From contig NZ_JAATJT010000001.1 in NCBI RefSeq assembly GCF_011777505.1, positions 62,001 to 126,000 on the forward strand: 64,000 nt of DNA, written 5' to 3'. The notes beneath the pieces were generated by a model that ran no database searches, was not told the DNA's origin, and was given only the letters and a program-made list of their open reading frames with translations. Origin of the DNA: Gaetbulibacter sp. S0825. GTDB taxonomy: Bacteria; Bacteroidota; Bacteroidia; Flavobacteriales; Flavobacteriaceae. Both the position numbers and the translations under genes were made by a program. Shown one piece after another: positions 17,236 to 25,207 of the stretch; the first letter of the stretch is position 1, and every line of letters starts with the position of its first letter.

Positions 17236-19050
17236 ATGGGACTAGTAACCGCTAAAGAAGTAGCAAAAGCCATTCATGCTGATAAGTATGGATTTATTGG
17301 TACTTTTTTCGGATGGGTACTAATGAAAGTCCTTAATATTTCTACCATTAATAAAATTTATAATAGGAATAAACACCTTAACGACCTTCCGTTTTTAAAT
17401 GCACTTTTAGACGATTTTCAAATTAAGTTTGAGATACCAGATGAAGACTTAAAACGCCTTCCAAAAGATGGTGCCTATATCACCGTTTCAAATCATCCAT
17501 TAGGAGGCATTGATGGCATTTTATTACTCAAATTAATGATTGAGCAACGAAGTGATTTTAAAATTATTGGAAACTTCTTATTACATCGTATTGAGCCATT
17601 GAAACCTTATATCATGCCAGTAAATCCTTTTGAGGATAGGAAAGATGTAAAATCTAGTATTGCTGGTTTTAAAAATTCTTTATTACACTTAAAGCAAGGA
17701 CATCCATTAGGTGTTTTTCCAGCAGGTGAAGTTTCAACTTATAGAGATGGCAAACTAGTTGTTGATAAACCTTGGGAAGAAGCTGCCATGAAATTGGTTA
17801 AAAAAGCTGAAGTTCCTGTGGTTCCCATTTATTTTCATGCAAAAAATAGTCGTTTGTTTTATAGACTTTCTAAAATTAGCGACACATTACGAACTGCTAA
17901 ATTACCTTCAGAATTACTAACACAAAAGCATAGAACCATTAAGGTTAGAGTAGGAAAACCTATTTCTGTAAAAGATCAAAAAGAGCATGAATCTTTAAAA
18001 GATTTTTCGGAGTTTATTAGACGTAAAACATATATGTTATCGAATGTTTTTGATAAACCAAAAAGACTTGACAACTTTCAATCTAGTTTAAAAGTTCCTA
18101 AAGCTCCAAAAAACATCGTTACTCCTGTAAGCACTGAAAGTATGATTGCTGAAGTTGAGACTTTAAACCAAAATGACTGTAGACTTTTAAAGAGTAAAAA
18201 CTATGAAGTTTATTTATGTCATGCTCAACAAATACCAAATATTTTACGTGAAATTGGTCGGTTAAGAGAAATTACTTTTAGAGAAGTTGGAGAAGGTACC
18301 AATGAGGCTATTGACCTAGATAAATTTGACACCTATTATCACCATATGTTTCTTTGGGATACTGAAAACAAAGTATTGGCAGGTGCTTACAGAATGGGAT
18401 TAGGTTCAAAAATTTTTGAGGCTTATGGTATTGATGGTTTTTATTTACAAGACTTATTTAGGTTTGAACCTGAGCTTCATAAAATGATGAGTCAGTCTAT
18501 AGAAATGGGACGCGCATTTATAATCAAAGAATATCAACAAAAACCAATGCCTTTATTTTTACTTTGGAAAGGTATTGTACATACCACTCTACGTTATCCA
18601 GAGCATAAATTTTTAATTGGTGGTGTGAGTATTAGTAATCAGTTTTCAAATTTCTCTAAGAGCTTGATGATTGAGTTTATGAAATCGCATTACTACGACC
18701 CTTATGTAGCGCAATATGTGCATCCTAAAAAAGAGTTTAAAGTAAAACTTAAAGATGCTGACAAAGATTTTGTGTTTGATGCTACCGAAGCCGATTTAAA
18801 CAAATTCGATAAAATTATTGACGAAGTAGAACCAGGCGCATTACGTTTACCAGTATTGCTTAAAAAATACATTAAGCAAAATGCAAAGCTTGTAGCTTTT
18901 AATGTCGACCCTTTATTTAATAATGCAGTTGATGGCTTAATGTATATTAAAATTGCTGACTTACCTGAAAGCACAGTAAAACCCGTTATGGAAGAATTTC
19001 AAGCTGAGTTAGAACGTAAGTTTTCTAATAATTCTGAAACTTCAGAGTAG
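17236..19050 (+). CDS. olsF: Bifunctional acyltransferase, OlsF-like (ornithine/glycine lipid synthesis)
   Basis: A 604-residue two-domain protein. The N-terminal PlsC-type acyltransferase (about 60-270) has NHPLGGIDG and the GVFPAGEVS motif. The C-terminal GNAT-like OlsB domain (about 320-530) has REITFREVGEGTNE and RMGLGSKIFEAYG. This N-PlsC/C-OlsB order is that of OlsF, which makes ornithine lipids in two acylations; flavobacterial homologues are known. The amino acid acceptor (ornithine or glycine) cannot be read from sequence. Its 3' end overlaps the convergent arsC gene by 9 bases. Confidence 0.85.
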   Translation: MGLVTAKEVAKAIHADKYGFIGTFFGWVLMKVLNISTINKIYNRNKHLNDLPFLNALLDDFQIKFEIPDEDLKRLPKDGAYITVSNHPLGGIDGILLLKLMIEQRSDFKIIGNFLLHRIEPLKPYIMPVNPFEDRKDVKSSIAGFKNSLLHLKQGHPLGVFPAGEVSTYRDGKLVVDKPWEEAAMKLVKKAEVPVVPIYFHAKNSRLFYRLSKISDTLRTAKLPSELLTQKHRTIKVRVGKPISVKDQKEHESLKDFSEFIRRKTYMLSNVFDKPKRLDNFQSSLKVPKAPKNIVTPVSTESMIAEVETLNQNDCRLLKSKNYEVYLCHAQQIPNILREIGRLREITFREVGEGTNEAIDLDKFDTYYHHMFLWDTENKVLAGAYRMGLGSKIFEAYGIDGFYLQDLFRFEPELHKMMSQSIEMGRAFIIKEYQQKPMPLFLLWKGIVHTTLRYPEHKFLIGGVSISNQFSNFSKSLMIEFMKSHYYDPYVAQYVHPKKEFKVKLKDADKDFVFDATEADLNKFDKIIDEVEPGALRLPVLLKKYIKQNAKLVAFNVDPLFNNAVDGLMYIKIADLPESTVKPVMEEFQAELERKFSNNSETSE

Positions 19051-19464
19051 GTTTTGGTCAACAAATTTTTTAAAATAATCCTTTATTTCATTCCTAGCTT
19101 TTAAAAAGGCATCATGCTTTTCTACATCAATTCCTATAACTTTTGATGGGTCAAAAAAGTTATGGTGTAATCGTTTGGCATTTTTGCTTGGGATATATGG
19201 ACAGTTTTCATTGGCATGGTCACAAACAGTAATTATAAAATCAAAATCAATGTCTTTGTATTCATCCACATGGTTTGAGGTGTGCTTAGTAATGTCTATA
19301 CCATCTTCTTTCATAATTGCTGCAGCTCCAGGATTTATACCATGAGTTTCAATACCTGCACTATATACTTTTACTTTTCTATTGTCTAAAAAATGGTTTA
19401 AATAACCATGAGCCATTTGACTTCTACAGGAATTACCTGTACATAATACTAAAATGTTTTTCAT
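19042..19464 (-). CDS. arsC: Arsenate reductase, thioredoxin-coupled (LMW-PTP fold)
   Basis: A 140-residue ArsC reducing arsenate to arsenite. The P-loop CTGNSCR (C8-x5-R14) and the redox pair C81 and C88 (VCDHANENCP) are at the same spacing as in the Staphylococcus thioredoxin-dependent enzyme, so all three catalytic cysteines are present. It is the last gene of the arsR operon; its ATG overlaps the stop of the acetyltransferase gene by four bases. No Acr3 or ArsB exporter follows. Confidence 0.95.
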   Translation of the reverse strand: MKNILVLCTGNSCRSQMAHGYLNHFLDNRKVKVYSAGIETHGINPGAAAIMKEDGIDITKHTSNHVDEYKDIDFDFIITVCDHANENCPYIPSKNAKRLHHNFFDPSKVIGIDVEKHDAFLKARNEIKDYFKKFVDQNLL

Positions 19465-19958
19465 TTATATCCTACTTTATTACTTCGTCTTTCTAAAAAA
19501 TGATTATCATGCCACTTTCCATCACGTTTGCCAATTTTTTCTCTAATTCCCACGACTCTAAAACCACATTTTTTATGTAATTCAATACTTGCTTTATTTG
19601 CTGAGAAAATTCCAGCTTGTAGCGTCCAAAAGCCTTTCTTCTCACTTTCTATAACTAGAGTTTCTAATAACCGCTTGCCAATGCCTTTTCCTCTTTCATT
19701 AGCTGCCACATATACTGTTACTTCTGCAACGCCTTTATAGACTTCTCTTTTTGAGACTTGAGATAACACTGCAAATCCGACGACTTTACTATTTACCTCA
19801 GCAACTAAGCGACACTGTTTAATAAACTTGTTATCCCAAACATTAAAAGAAGGTGCTTCAGTTTCAAAAGTTGCAACTCCAGTAGCTATACCTTCAGCAT
19901 AAATTTTTGATACTGAAGCCCAATCTTGTTTGTTAAATGCTCTAATTTCTAATTTCAA
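19461..19958 (-). CDS. ArsN1/PAT-like N-acetyltransferase
   Basis: A 165-residue GNAT protein of the phosphinothricin acetyltransferase group. Family marks include TFETEAPSF near 31, the acetyl-CoA loop ERGKGIGKRLL and LHKKCGFRVVGIREKIGKRDGKWHD. Family members found in ars operons (ArsN1) acetylate the arsenic antibiotic arsinothricin. Its location between arsR and arsC makes that role likely, but it is not proven against phosphinothricin or methionine sulfoximine. No ATG fits, so the start is TTG at 19958. A dispersed repeat lies just upstream. Confidence 0.8.
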   Translation of the reverse strand: MKLEIRAFNKQDWASVSKIYAEGIATGVATFETEAPSFNVWDNKFIKQCRLVAEVNSKVVGFAVLSQVSKREVYKGVAEVTVYVAANERGKGIGKRLLETLVIESEKKGFWTLQAGIFSANKASIELHKKCGFRVVGIREKIGKRDGKWHDNHFLERRSNKVGYK

Positions 19959-19985
19959 AACTTACAAAATAAGATTCTTCGCCTT

Positions 19986-20013
19986 GACTTCGACTGCGCT
20001 CAGTCTGACAACT
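19986..20013 (+). repeat. TTCGAC-type dispersed repeat in the ars operon
   Basis: Reads GACTTCGACTGCGCTCAGTC then TGACAACT on the plus strand. This is the most regular copy of the family. It lies between the DUF6428 and acetyltransferase genes, so it is transcribed within the ars operon and ends about 28 bases before the TTG start of the latter. Confidence 0.7.
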
Positions 20014-20036
20014 CTAAATAACAATAATAAAGCATT

Positions 20037-20534
20037 TTAACAACAATTTCCATCTGGCGAGCAACAAGGCTCGTCGGACACAAGTGCTGCTTTAACTTCT
20101 TCAACAAATCCACAAACTGTTTTGGCTTTACAATCTGTTTTTTCAACAGCTAACTTAATGATTAAGTTGCTATTCTGTATTTCGAAATCGTTAACAAATA
20201 GTTGAGCAGTATGAAATGTTTTGTTACTATATTCAAATTTCACTTCTGCTTCCATATCATAAGATTTCATTTTTCCAACCTTATTTAATATACTCAATGC
20301 CTTATATACACTCATAAAATCACGTTTTCCAATTTCAAGAGGACTTTCCCATAGCTGAATAATTGTTTCATTCCAAGCATCTGTGCCAGAGCCACAATCG
20401 ACTGAATCTATTTTTAAATGTTTTACCTCGGTAATATGGTAATTAGCTTTTACAAATTCTTGAGGTTGATACTCAAATAATAACGATTTATCTTTATGTG
20501 CATTAAAGATTTCGAATAGTTCTTTTGTTTTCAT
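20037..20534 (-). CDS. DUF6428 protein with C-terminal cysteine pairs
   Basis: A 165-residue cytosolic protein typical of flavobacterial ars operons (DUF6428 group, by recognition of the FVKANYHITEVK and GSGTDAWNETI patterns). Biochemical function is unknown. The C-terminus ends EPCCSPDGNCC, two vicinal cysteine pairs well suited to bind arsenite or another soft metal; further cysteines occur in TDCKAKTVCGF. It is the second gene of the operon, 44 bases after arsR. It may buffer arsenite or deliver it to another protein, but this is inference. Confidence 0.7.
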   Translation of the reverse strand: MKTKELFEIFNAHKDKSLLFEYQPQEFVKANYHITEVKHLKIDSVDCGSGTDAWNETIIQLWESPLEIGKRDFMSVYKALSILNKVGKMKSYDMEAEVKFEYSNKTFHTAQLFVNDFEIQNSNLIIKLAVEKTDCKAKTVCGFVEEVKAALVSDEPCCSPDGNCC

Positions 20535-20578
20535 CTGTATATGTTTTTTTTATTCTAGTAATAAGATTCCTTTTACGA

Positions 20579-20902
20579 TTAACAGCAGTTAAGCTTTGTT
20601 TTATTAAAAAATGAATTGAATAATTCTTGTAATTCTTGAAAACGCTCAACATTTAAGCAATAACATAGACTCTTACCTTCAAAAGTACCTTTTAACAATC
20701 CAGCATCGTTTATAACCTTTAAATGCTGAGATATGGTGGCTTGAGCTAATCCAATTTCTTCAACAATATCATTACAAATACAGGCTTCCTGTTTACTTAT
20801 ATATTGTAAAATAGCTACTCTTGCAGGATGCGAAAACACCTTTGCAACAGCTGCAATTTGGTTAATTTCGTTTGAATAAATATCTACTTTTGACGCTCCC
20901 AT
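20579..20902 (-). CDS. arsR: ArsR-family arsenic repressor
   Basis: A 107-residue winged-helix SmtB/ArsR repressor. The helix-turn-helix reads LAQATISQHLKVINDAGLL. Cysteines at 41 and 43 (EACICND), close to the CVCDLC region of classical ArsR, plus 80, 82 and the terminal CC at 106-107, are candidate As(III) ligands. The start MGASKVDIYS is preferred over an earlier in-frame codon that overlaps the -7 box. It leads the operon with DUF6428, an ArsN-like gene and arsC. Confidence 0.92.
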   Translation of the reverse strand: MGASKVDIYSNEINQIAAVAKVFSHPARVAILQYISKQEACICNDIVEEIGLAQATISQHLKVINDAGLLKGTFEGKSLCYCLNVERFQELQELFNSFFNKTKLNCC

Positions 20903-20920
20903 TATCTTAAGATTAGAGTA

Positions 20921-20955
20921 CAAATATACAAATTAATTGTATTATTGCAATATTA
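20921..20955 (-). promoter_or_regulatory. arsR promoter and candidate operator
   Basis: A -7 box TATATTTG (plus 20921-20928) lies 19 bases from a TTG -33 element on the minus strand. A near-perfect palindrome ATTATTGCAATATTA (20941-20955) overlaps the -33 element, where a bound repressor would exclude polymerase. Autorepression by ArsR is the likely reading. Confidence 0.45.
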
Positions 20956-20974
20956 CGATATTAAATATTTTAGA

Positions 20975-21004
20975 AAAGGCTGAAAAATCATATTTTCAGC
21001 CTTT
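20975..21004 (-). terminator. Terminator after the TM2 gene
   Basis: Inverted repeat AAAGGCTGAAAA and TTTTCAGCCTTT around a short loop, 13 bases after the TM2 protein stop on the minus strand and followed by TTTTCT. It separates that gene from the ars operon. Confidence 0.8.
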
Positions 21005-21016
21005 AATATTCCTTTA

Positions 21017-21469
21017 TTAGAACCAAGATTTTTTTCCTACTTGATATGTATTGTGAAATTCAGTGTCTGTTTTTGTTAAATAAATAATTCCTTCCACTAA
21101 ACCAATGATACCAGAAACTGCCGATGTAATACCACAAGTAAAAAAACCTAAGAGACCTAATACTAATAATATAATACCTTCAGTATTATAGCCTAATATA
21201 AATTTATGGATTCCCAACCATCCTAAAAGAATTGCAAGAATACCTGTGATTAGTTTTTTATTATCTCCAGCTGAAACATCTTCAAATGCTTCTTTTGCAC
21301 TACTTGCAAATTCTTTAGCACTCTCTTTGGCATCATCAGCAAATTCACTTGCTTTCTCTTTTGCATCACCTAGAGCTTCTTTAGCTTCACCAGCAAACTC
21401 ACTAGCTTTTTCTTTTGCGTCTCCCAACATATCGTTAAGATCGTCTCCTAAATTTTTTTCGTCTGACAT
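21017..21469 (-). CDS. TM2-domain protein with amphipathic repeat region
   Basis: A 150-residue membrane protein. Residues about 10-70 form Ala/Lys/Glu-rich repeats (AKEKASEFAGEAKEALGD and variants) that should make a long amphipathic helix, as in LEA or apolipoprotein-like proteins. The C-terminal half is a TM2 domain: GWLGIHKFILGYNTEGI, then two membrane segments separated by a short turn. TM2 proteins are of unknown function in bacteria. Monocistronic, with its own terminator. Confidence 0.85.
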   Translation of the reverse strand: MSDEKNLGDDLNDMLGDAKEKASEFAGEAKEALGDAKEKASEFADDAKESAKEFASSAKEAFEDVSAGDNKKLITGILAILLGWLGIHKFILGYNTEGIILLVLGLLGFFTCGITSAVSGIIGLVEGIIYLTKTDTEFHNTYQVGKKSWF

Positions 21470-21556
21470 TTTAAATAATTTTAGTTAGATAAATAAATAT
21501 ACTAAAAAATAAGGTTGGTTAGTTCTTTTATTTTCAATTAGCTGAAACACTATTCG

Positions 21557-21943
21557 CTATAAAAAAGCTTTATCCACTGGTTCCCAAAGTTCTATTTTAT
21601 TACCATCGTTATCCATAATGTAACCAAATTTCCCATAGTCATATTCTTGAATATCACCAATAACAGTCACACCTTCTTCTTTTAAAGTAGCTAATAGCTC
21701 ATACAAATTTTCAACACGATAATTAAACATGAAATCTTTTTTTGATGGCTCATAGTATTTAGTGTCTTTAGCAAACGGACTCCATTGTGTTGAGCAATCC
21801 TTACCTTCTTTGTCTTTCCACCAAAAGGTACAACCGTAATCGTCGGTATTGAAACCTAAATGCTTTTTATACCATTCTTTAGAGGCTTTTGGATCTGTGC
21901 TCTTAAAAAACATTCCTCCTATTCCTGTCACTCTTTTTTTCAT
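21557..21943 (-). CDS. VOC/glyoxalase-fold protein
   Basis: A 128-residue single vicinal-oxygen-chelate domain protein. The family patterns are GGMFFKSTDPKASKEWYKKH at the N-terminus and FGYIMDNDGNKIELWEP at the C-terminus, with the metal-ligand-type Glu in IELWE. The substrate is unknown; small VOC proteins can act as lyases, dioxygenases or antibiotic-binding proteins. It stands in a run of minus-strand single genes. Confidence 0.85.
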   Translation of the reverse strand: MKKRVTGIGGMFFKSTDPKASKEWYKKHLGFNTDDYGCTFWWKDKEGKDCSTQWSPFAKDTKYYEPSKKDFMFNYRVENLYELLATLKEEGVTVIGDIQEYDYGKFGYIMDNDGNKIELWEPVDKAFL

Positions 21944-21986
21944 GTGTGTAATTTATTAGTCTTTATTAGCATCTATTTGTTACAAA

Positions 21987-22448
21987 TTATTTTCTGTTCT
22001 TGTAGGCCTCTTCATAAATTTGAATCCATTCTTCAGCTCCAACCTTACTTGTCAATTCTCCTATTAAATCATAAGGTATATCATTTAATCGTTTAAAACG
22101 AATGCAGCTTTTTCCCATGTCTAACTTATATTTACAGCGTTTAGTATACTCTGAAGTAAACCAATCCATAACTTCTTTTTTAGCATAAATTACCATACTA
22201 TAAACCGCTACAAAGTTCTTTTGTGAAGCCAAATTCATAAAAGGCAAAGGCAGTTTTGGGTCACAATGGTAACCTGGAGGATACACCGAATGTGGTATTA
22301 CATAACCCAACATTCCATAATTCATACATTCTTCCATACCTTCTGGCAAATTGTCTAATATTTGCTGTCTTAGTTTTTGTATAGGTTCCTTTCTTTCTTC
22401 TGGTAATTCGGCTAAATATTGTTTTGGAGATGTTGCTTTTGATTGCAT
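21987..22448 (-). CDS. DUF1801 protein
   Basis: A 153-residue cytosolic protein of the DUF1801/YdhG-like fold. Recognised from the N-terminal PEERKEPIQKLRQQILDNLP and the late CKYKLDMGKSCIRFKRL motif. Some members are annotated as iron chaperones because of similarity to frataxin, but the function is not established. No operon partner suggests a role. Confidence 0.75.
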   Translation of the reverse strand: MQSKATSPKQYLAELPEERKEPIQKLRQQILDNLPEGMEECMNYGMLGYVIPHSVYPPGYHCDPKLPLPFMNLASQKNFVAVYSMVIYAKKEVMDWFTSEYTKRCKYKLDMGKSCIRFKRLNDIPYDLIGELTSKVGAEEWIQIYEEAYKNRK

Positions 22449-22472
22449 AATATTACATTTTAGATATGTAAT

Positions 22473-23408
22473 TTATGAAAAATATTTGGCAATCTTATCT
22501 ACTATTGTTTGTGCCAGCTTTTCCTTACTCTCAATTGTCCACCCAGCAATATGTGGTGTAAGTAATACATTTTCAGCTTTTATAAGATATTGAAAAGCTT
22601 CTGGCATCTTTGAAGTGAATAAGTTTTCAAACGATGACTTTTCATATTCTAAAACATCTAATCCTGCTCCTAATATTTTACCTGTTTTTAATGCTTTCAC
22701 TAAATCTGAAGTCACCACACTTTTACCACGAGCTGTATTTATAAGCCAAAATGGTTTTTTGAATACATCAATAAATTCCGTATTTATCATATTGGTAGTT
22801 AAAGCTGTTTGTGGTGTATGCAAACTGAGAACATCTGCTTTATTTTGAAGTTCAATTAGAGTTACTTGTTTGGCGTTGTCATCACCTACATTGGGTTTAA
22901 TATCGTAACAAAGCACATCTACATCAAATCCCCTAAGTTTTTTCGCAAAGGCCTTTCCCATATTACCATAACCAATAAGTCCAACAGTTTTTCCATCAAG
23001 TTCAATACCTCGATTGTCTTCACGCAACCATTGCCCTCGTCTTACTTCTTTATCGGCTTTAATAAACTTATTAAACAATGATAACAGCATTCCTAATGTA
23101 TGTTCACCAACAGCATTTCTATTACCTTCTGGGGCTGAAATAAGATAAATACCTTTTGATTCAGCATAATTACAATCTATATTTTCTAAGCCTGCTCCTA
23201 CACGACCAATAAATTTAAGATTCGTTGCTTTGTCTAAGAATTGCTTATCAATAGTAAAACGACTTCTGATGATAATGCCATCGTAATTTGAAATCTTTGC
23301 TTCAATCTCTTCTTTTGAAGATGTATAATCTTCATGATTTGCATAACCTAAATCATTGAGTTGATTGATTAACAATGGATGATTTGTATCGAGGTGAAGA
23401 ATTTTCAT
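22473..23408 (-). CDS. D-2-hydroxyacid dehydrogenase (SerA-like)
   Basis: A 311-residue NAD-dependent D-2-hydroxyacid dehydrogenase. The Rossmann motif VGLIGYGNMGKAFAKKL (about 143-159), the substrate Arg in NTARGKSVV, and the catalytic His in LLTPHIAGWT are present. Length fits 3-phosphoglycerate or hydroxypyruvate-type enzymes without the C-terminal ACT domain. The exact substrate is open. The cupin gene ends exactly one base before its ATG, so the two are cotranscribed. Confidence 0.88.
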   Translation of the reverse strand: MKILHLDTNHPLLINQLNDLGYANHEDYTSSKEEIEAKISNYDGIIIRSRFTIDKQFLDKATNLKFIGRVGAGLENIDCNYAESKGIYLISAPEGNRNAVGEHTLGMLLSLFNKFIKADKEVRRGQWLREDNRGIELDGKTVGLIGYGNMGKAFAKKLRGFDVDVLCYDIKPNVGDDNAKQVTLIELQNKADVLSLHTPQTALTTNMINTEFIDVFKKPFWLINTARGKSVVTSDLVKALKTGKILGAGLDVLEYEKSSFENLFTSKMPEAFQYLIKAENVLLTPHIAGWTIESKEKLAQTIVDKIAKYFS

Positions 23409-23774
23409 CTAGATTTTAGGATAATGTGTTTGCGTTTTCTTATCTAATACTTTCCCAGTATGAGCAGTTGATAACTTTTCAAATAATAACACATGTACTT
23501 CTTCATTATTTTTTGTGCAAGGGTTATGTTCTACGCCTTTTGGAACCACAATAATTTCTCCTTCATTTACAACCTCTGTTCTATCCCGAAATTGCATATA
23601 AAGTGTGCCTTTTACAACTTGAAACAACTCATCTTCGTTATCATGGCTGTGCCAAACAAATTCGCCTTTTAATTTTGCTAAAATGACTTGCATATCATCT
23701 ACCAAAGCAATTTGATGTGGATGCCAATTCTTAGAGAATTTTGTGAATTTGTCTGATATACTTATTGGTTTCAT
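23409..23774 (-). CDS. Cupin-domain protein
   Basis: A 121-residue single cupin. Motif 1 is WHSHDNEDELFQVVKG with the two His and Glu metal ligands; motif 2 is VPKGVEHNPC with the second His. It is probably a metal-binding enzyme or sensor of unknown substrate. It lies directly upstream of the hydroxyacid dehydrogenase, with adjacent stop and start, which suggests a shared small-molecule pathway. Confidence 0.88.
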   Translation of the reverse strand: MKPISISDKFTKFSKNWHPHQIALVDDMQVILAKLKGEFVWHSHDNEDELFQVVKGTLYMQFRDRTEVVNEGEIIVVPKGVEHNPCTKNNEEVHVLLFEKLSTAHTGKVLDKKTQTHYPKI

Positions 23775-23798
23775 TTCACAAATATTAAATTATGATTT

Positions 23799-25166
23799 CT
23801 AAATATTAAGAATCAGTTTTGCAATCCAGAAGTAAATCAGTATTCCAAAAATATCATTGCTTGTTGTAATGAAAGGTCCAGTTGCAATGGCTGGATCAAT
23901 GCCTCTTTTATTTAAAAATAATGGTACAAATGTGCCTATTAATCCTGCTACAATAATTACAACAACTAGAGATACAGAAATTGCAAACGCAGTGGTTTGG
24001 TCTTTAGTCAACCAAACAAACAAAAATAAAAACAGTGCTAAAATGACGCCATTTAGAGCAGCAAGTAACATTTCCTTTATCAATCTACTATTAACACTCC
24101 CTTTTACATCATCATTTGCCAATCCTTGTACAATAATTGCGCTCGACTGCACACCTACGTTTCCCGCCATAGCCGCAATTAATGGTGTGAAAAAGAATAA
24201 AACAGCATATTGTTTAAAAGATTCTTGAAAACCTTCCATTATTAAAAATGCACCAATACCTCCAATCAAGCCAAGAAACAACCATGGCAATCTCGCTTTG
24301 GTTAGTTCAAAAATACTATCATCAGCCTCAACATCTTGGGTAATACCTGCTGCTAATTGATAATCTTTATCAGCTTCTTCTTTCATTACATCAACGATAT
24401 CATCAATGGTAATTCTACCAACTAATGCTAGATTATCGTCAACTACTGGAATAGCTTCCAAATCGTACTTCGACATTATTTTTGCAACTTCTTCAGCATC
24501 ATCATGAACATTTACAAAATCTACATTATCCTTTGCAATGTCAGCTATTTTGGTATCGCTTTTCGCAACAATTAAATCCTTTAACGACAAGCGTCCAATA
24601 AGTTTTTCTTGTTTATCAACCACATAAATGGAATGTACTCTGGTTACATCCTTAGCTTGTCCCCTAATTCGACGCATACAACCTGCAACTGTCCAAGTTT
24701 CATACACTTTTACAAGCTCTTTAGCCATGAGTCCACCAGCAGTATCTTCATCATAGGCTAATAATTCTTCAATTTCAGCTTTATGCTCTTCGTCTTCAAT
24801 GTTAGAGATTACTTCTTCCTGACGCTCTTCAGGAAGCTCAGAAATCATATCGGCAGCATCATCGGTATCAAGTTCTTCAATTTCTTCTGCAATCTCTTTA
24901 GCAGATAAATTTTCAAGTACTTTTTCTCGAATATCTTCATCGAGCTCCATTAAAATGTCCGAAGTCGTCTCGGAATCTAACAACTTAATAACATAAGTGG
25001 CTCCTTCTAAATCGAGTTCATCAAGAATTTCAGCAATATCAGCATGGTGATACTCACTTAAAAATAATTGTAGCTCCTTATCGTTGTTCACAGCAATAAG
25101 TTGTTCAACATTTTCAATGAGTTCATCAGTAAGTTGAAATTGTATATTTTCTTTTTCTTCTGACAT
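23799..25166 (-). CDS. mgtE: Magnesium transporter MgtE
   Basis: A 455-residue MgtE channel. An N-terminal superhelical MgtE_N domain (about 10-130, rich in acidic residues), two CBS domains (about 130-255) and five C-terminal membrane helices (about 285-455) are present. The pore motif region GIDPAIATGPFITTSNDIFG is intact. Magnesium binding to the N and CBS domains gates the channel. The start MSEEKENIQF is chosen; the longer frame would run into a dispersed repeat at 25171-25197 that separates it from rsmA. Confidence 0.95.
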   Translation of the reverse strand: MSEEKENIQFQLTDELIENVEQLIAVNNDKELQLFLSEYHHADIAEILDELDLEGATYVIKLLDSETTSDILMELDEDIREKVLENLSAKEIAEEIEELDTDDAADMISELPEERQEEVISNIEDEEHKAEIEELLAYDEDTAGGLMAKELVKVYETWTVAGCMRRIRGQAKDVTRVHSIYVVDKQEKLIGRLSLKDLIVAKSDTKIADIAKDNVDFVNVHDDAEEVAKIMSKYDLEAIPVVDDNLALVGRITIDDIVDVMKEEADKDYQLAAGITQDVEADDSIFELTKARLPWLFLGLIGGIGAFLIMEGFQESFKQYAVLFFFTPLIAAMAGNVGVQSSAIIVQGLANDDVKGSVNSRLIKEMLLAALNGVILALFLFLFVWLTKDQTTAFAISVSLVVVIIVAGLIGTFVPLFLNKRGIDPAIATGPFITTSNDIFGILIYFWIAKLILNI

Positions 25167-25170
25167 AAGA

Positions 25171-25197
25171 CACTTCGACTGCACTCAGTGTGACAAC
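25171..25197 (+). repeat. TTCGAC-type dispersed repeat upstream of mgtE
   Basis: Reads CACTTCGACTGCACTCAGTG then TGACAAC on the plus strand. It fills nearly all the 41-base gap between the rsmA stop and the mgtE start, five bases before the mgtE ATG. Same orientation as the other four copies. Confidence 0.7.
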
Positions 25198-25207
25198 TGA
25201 TTCGTTA

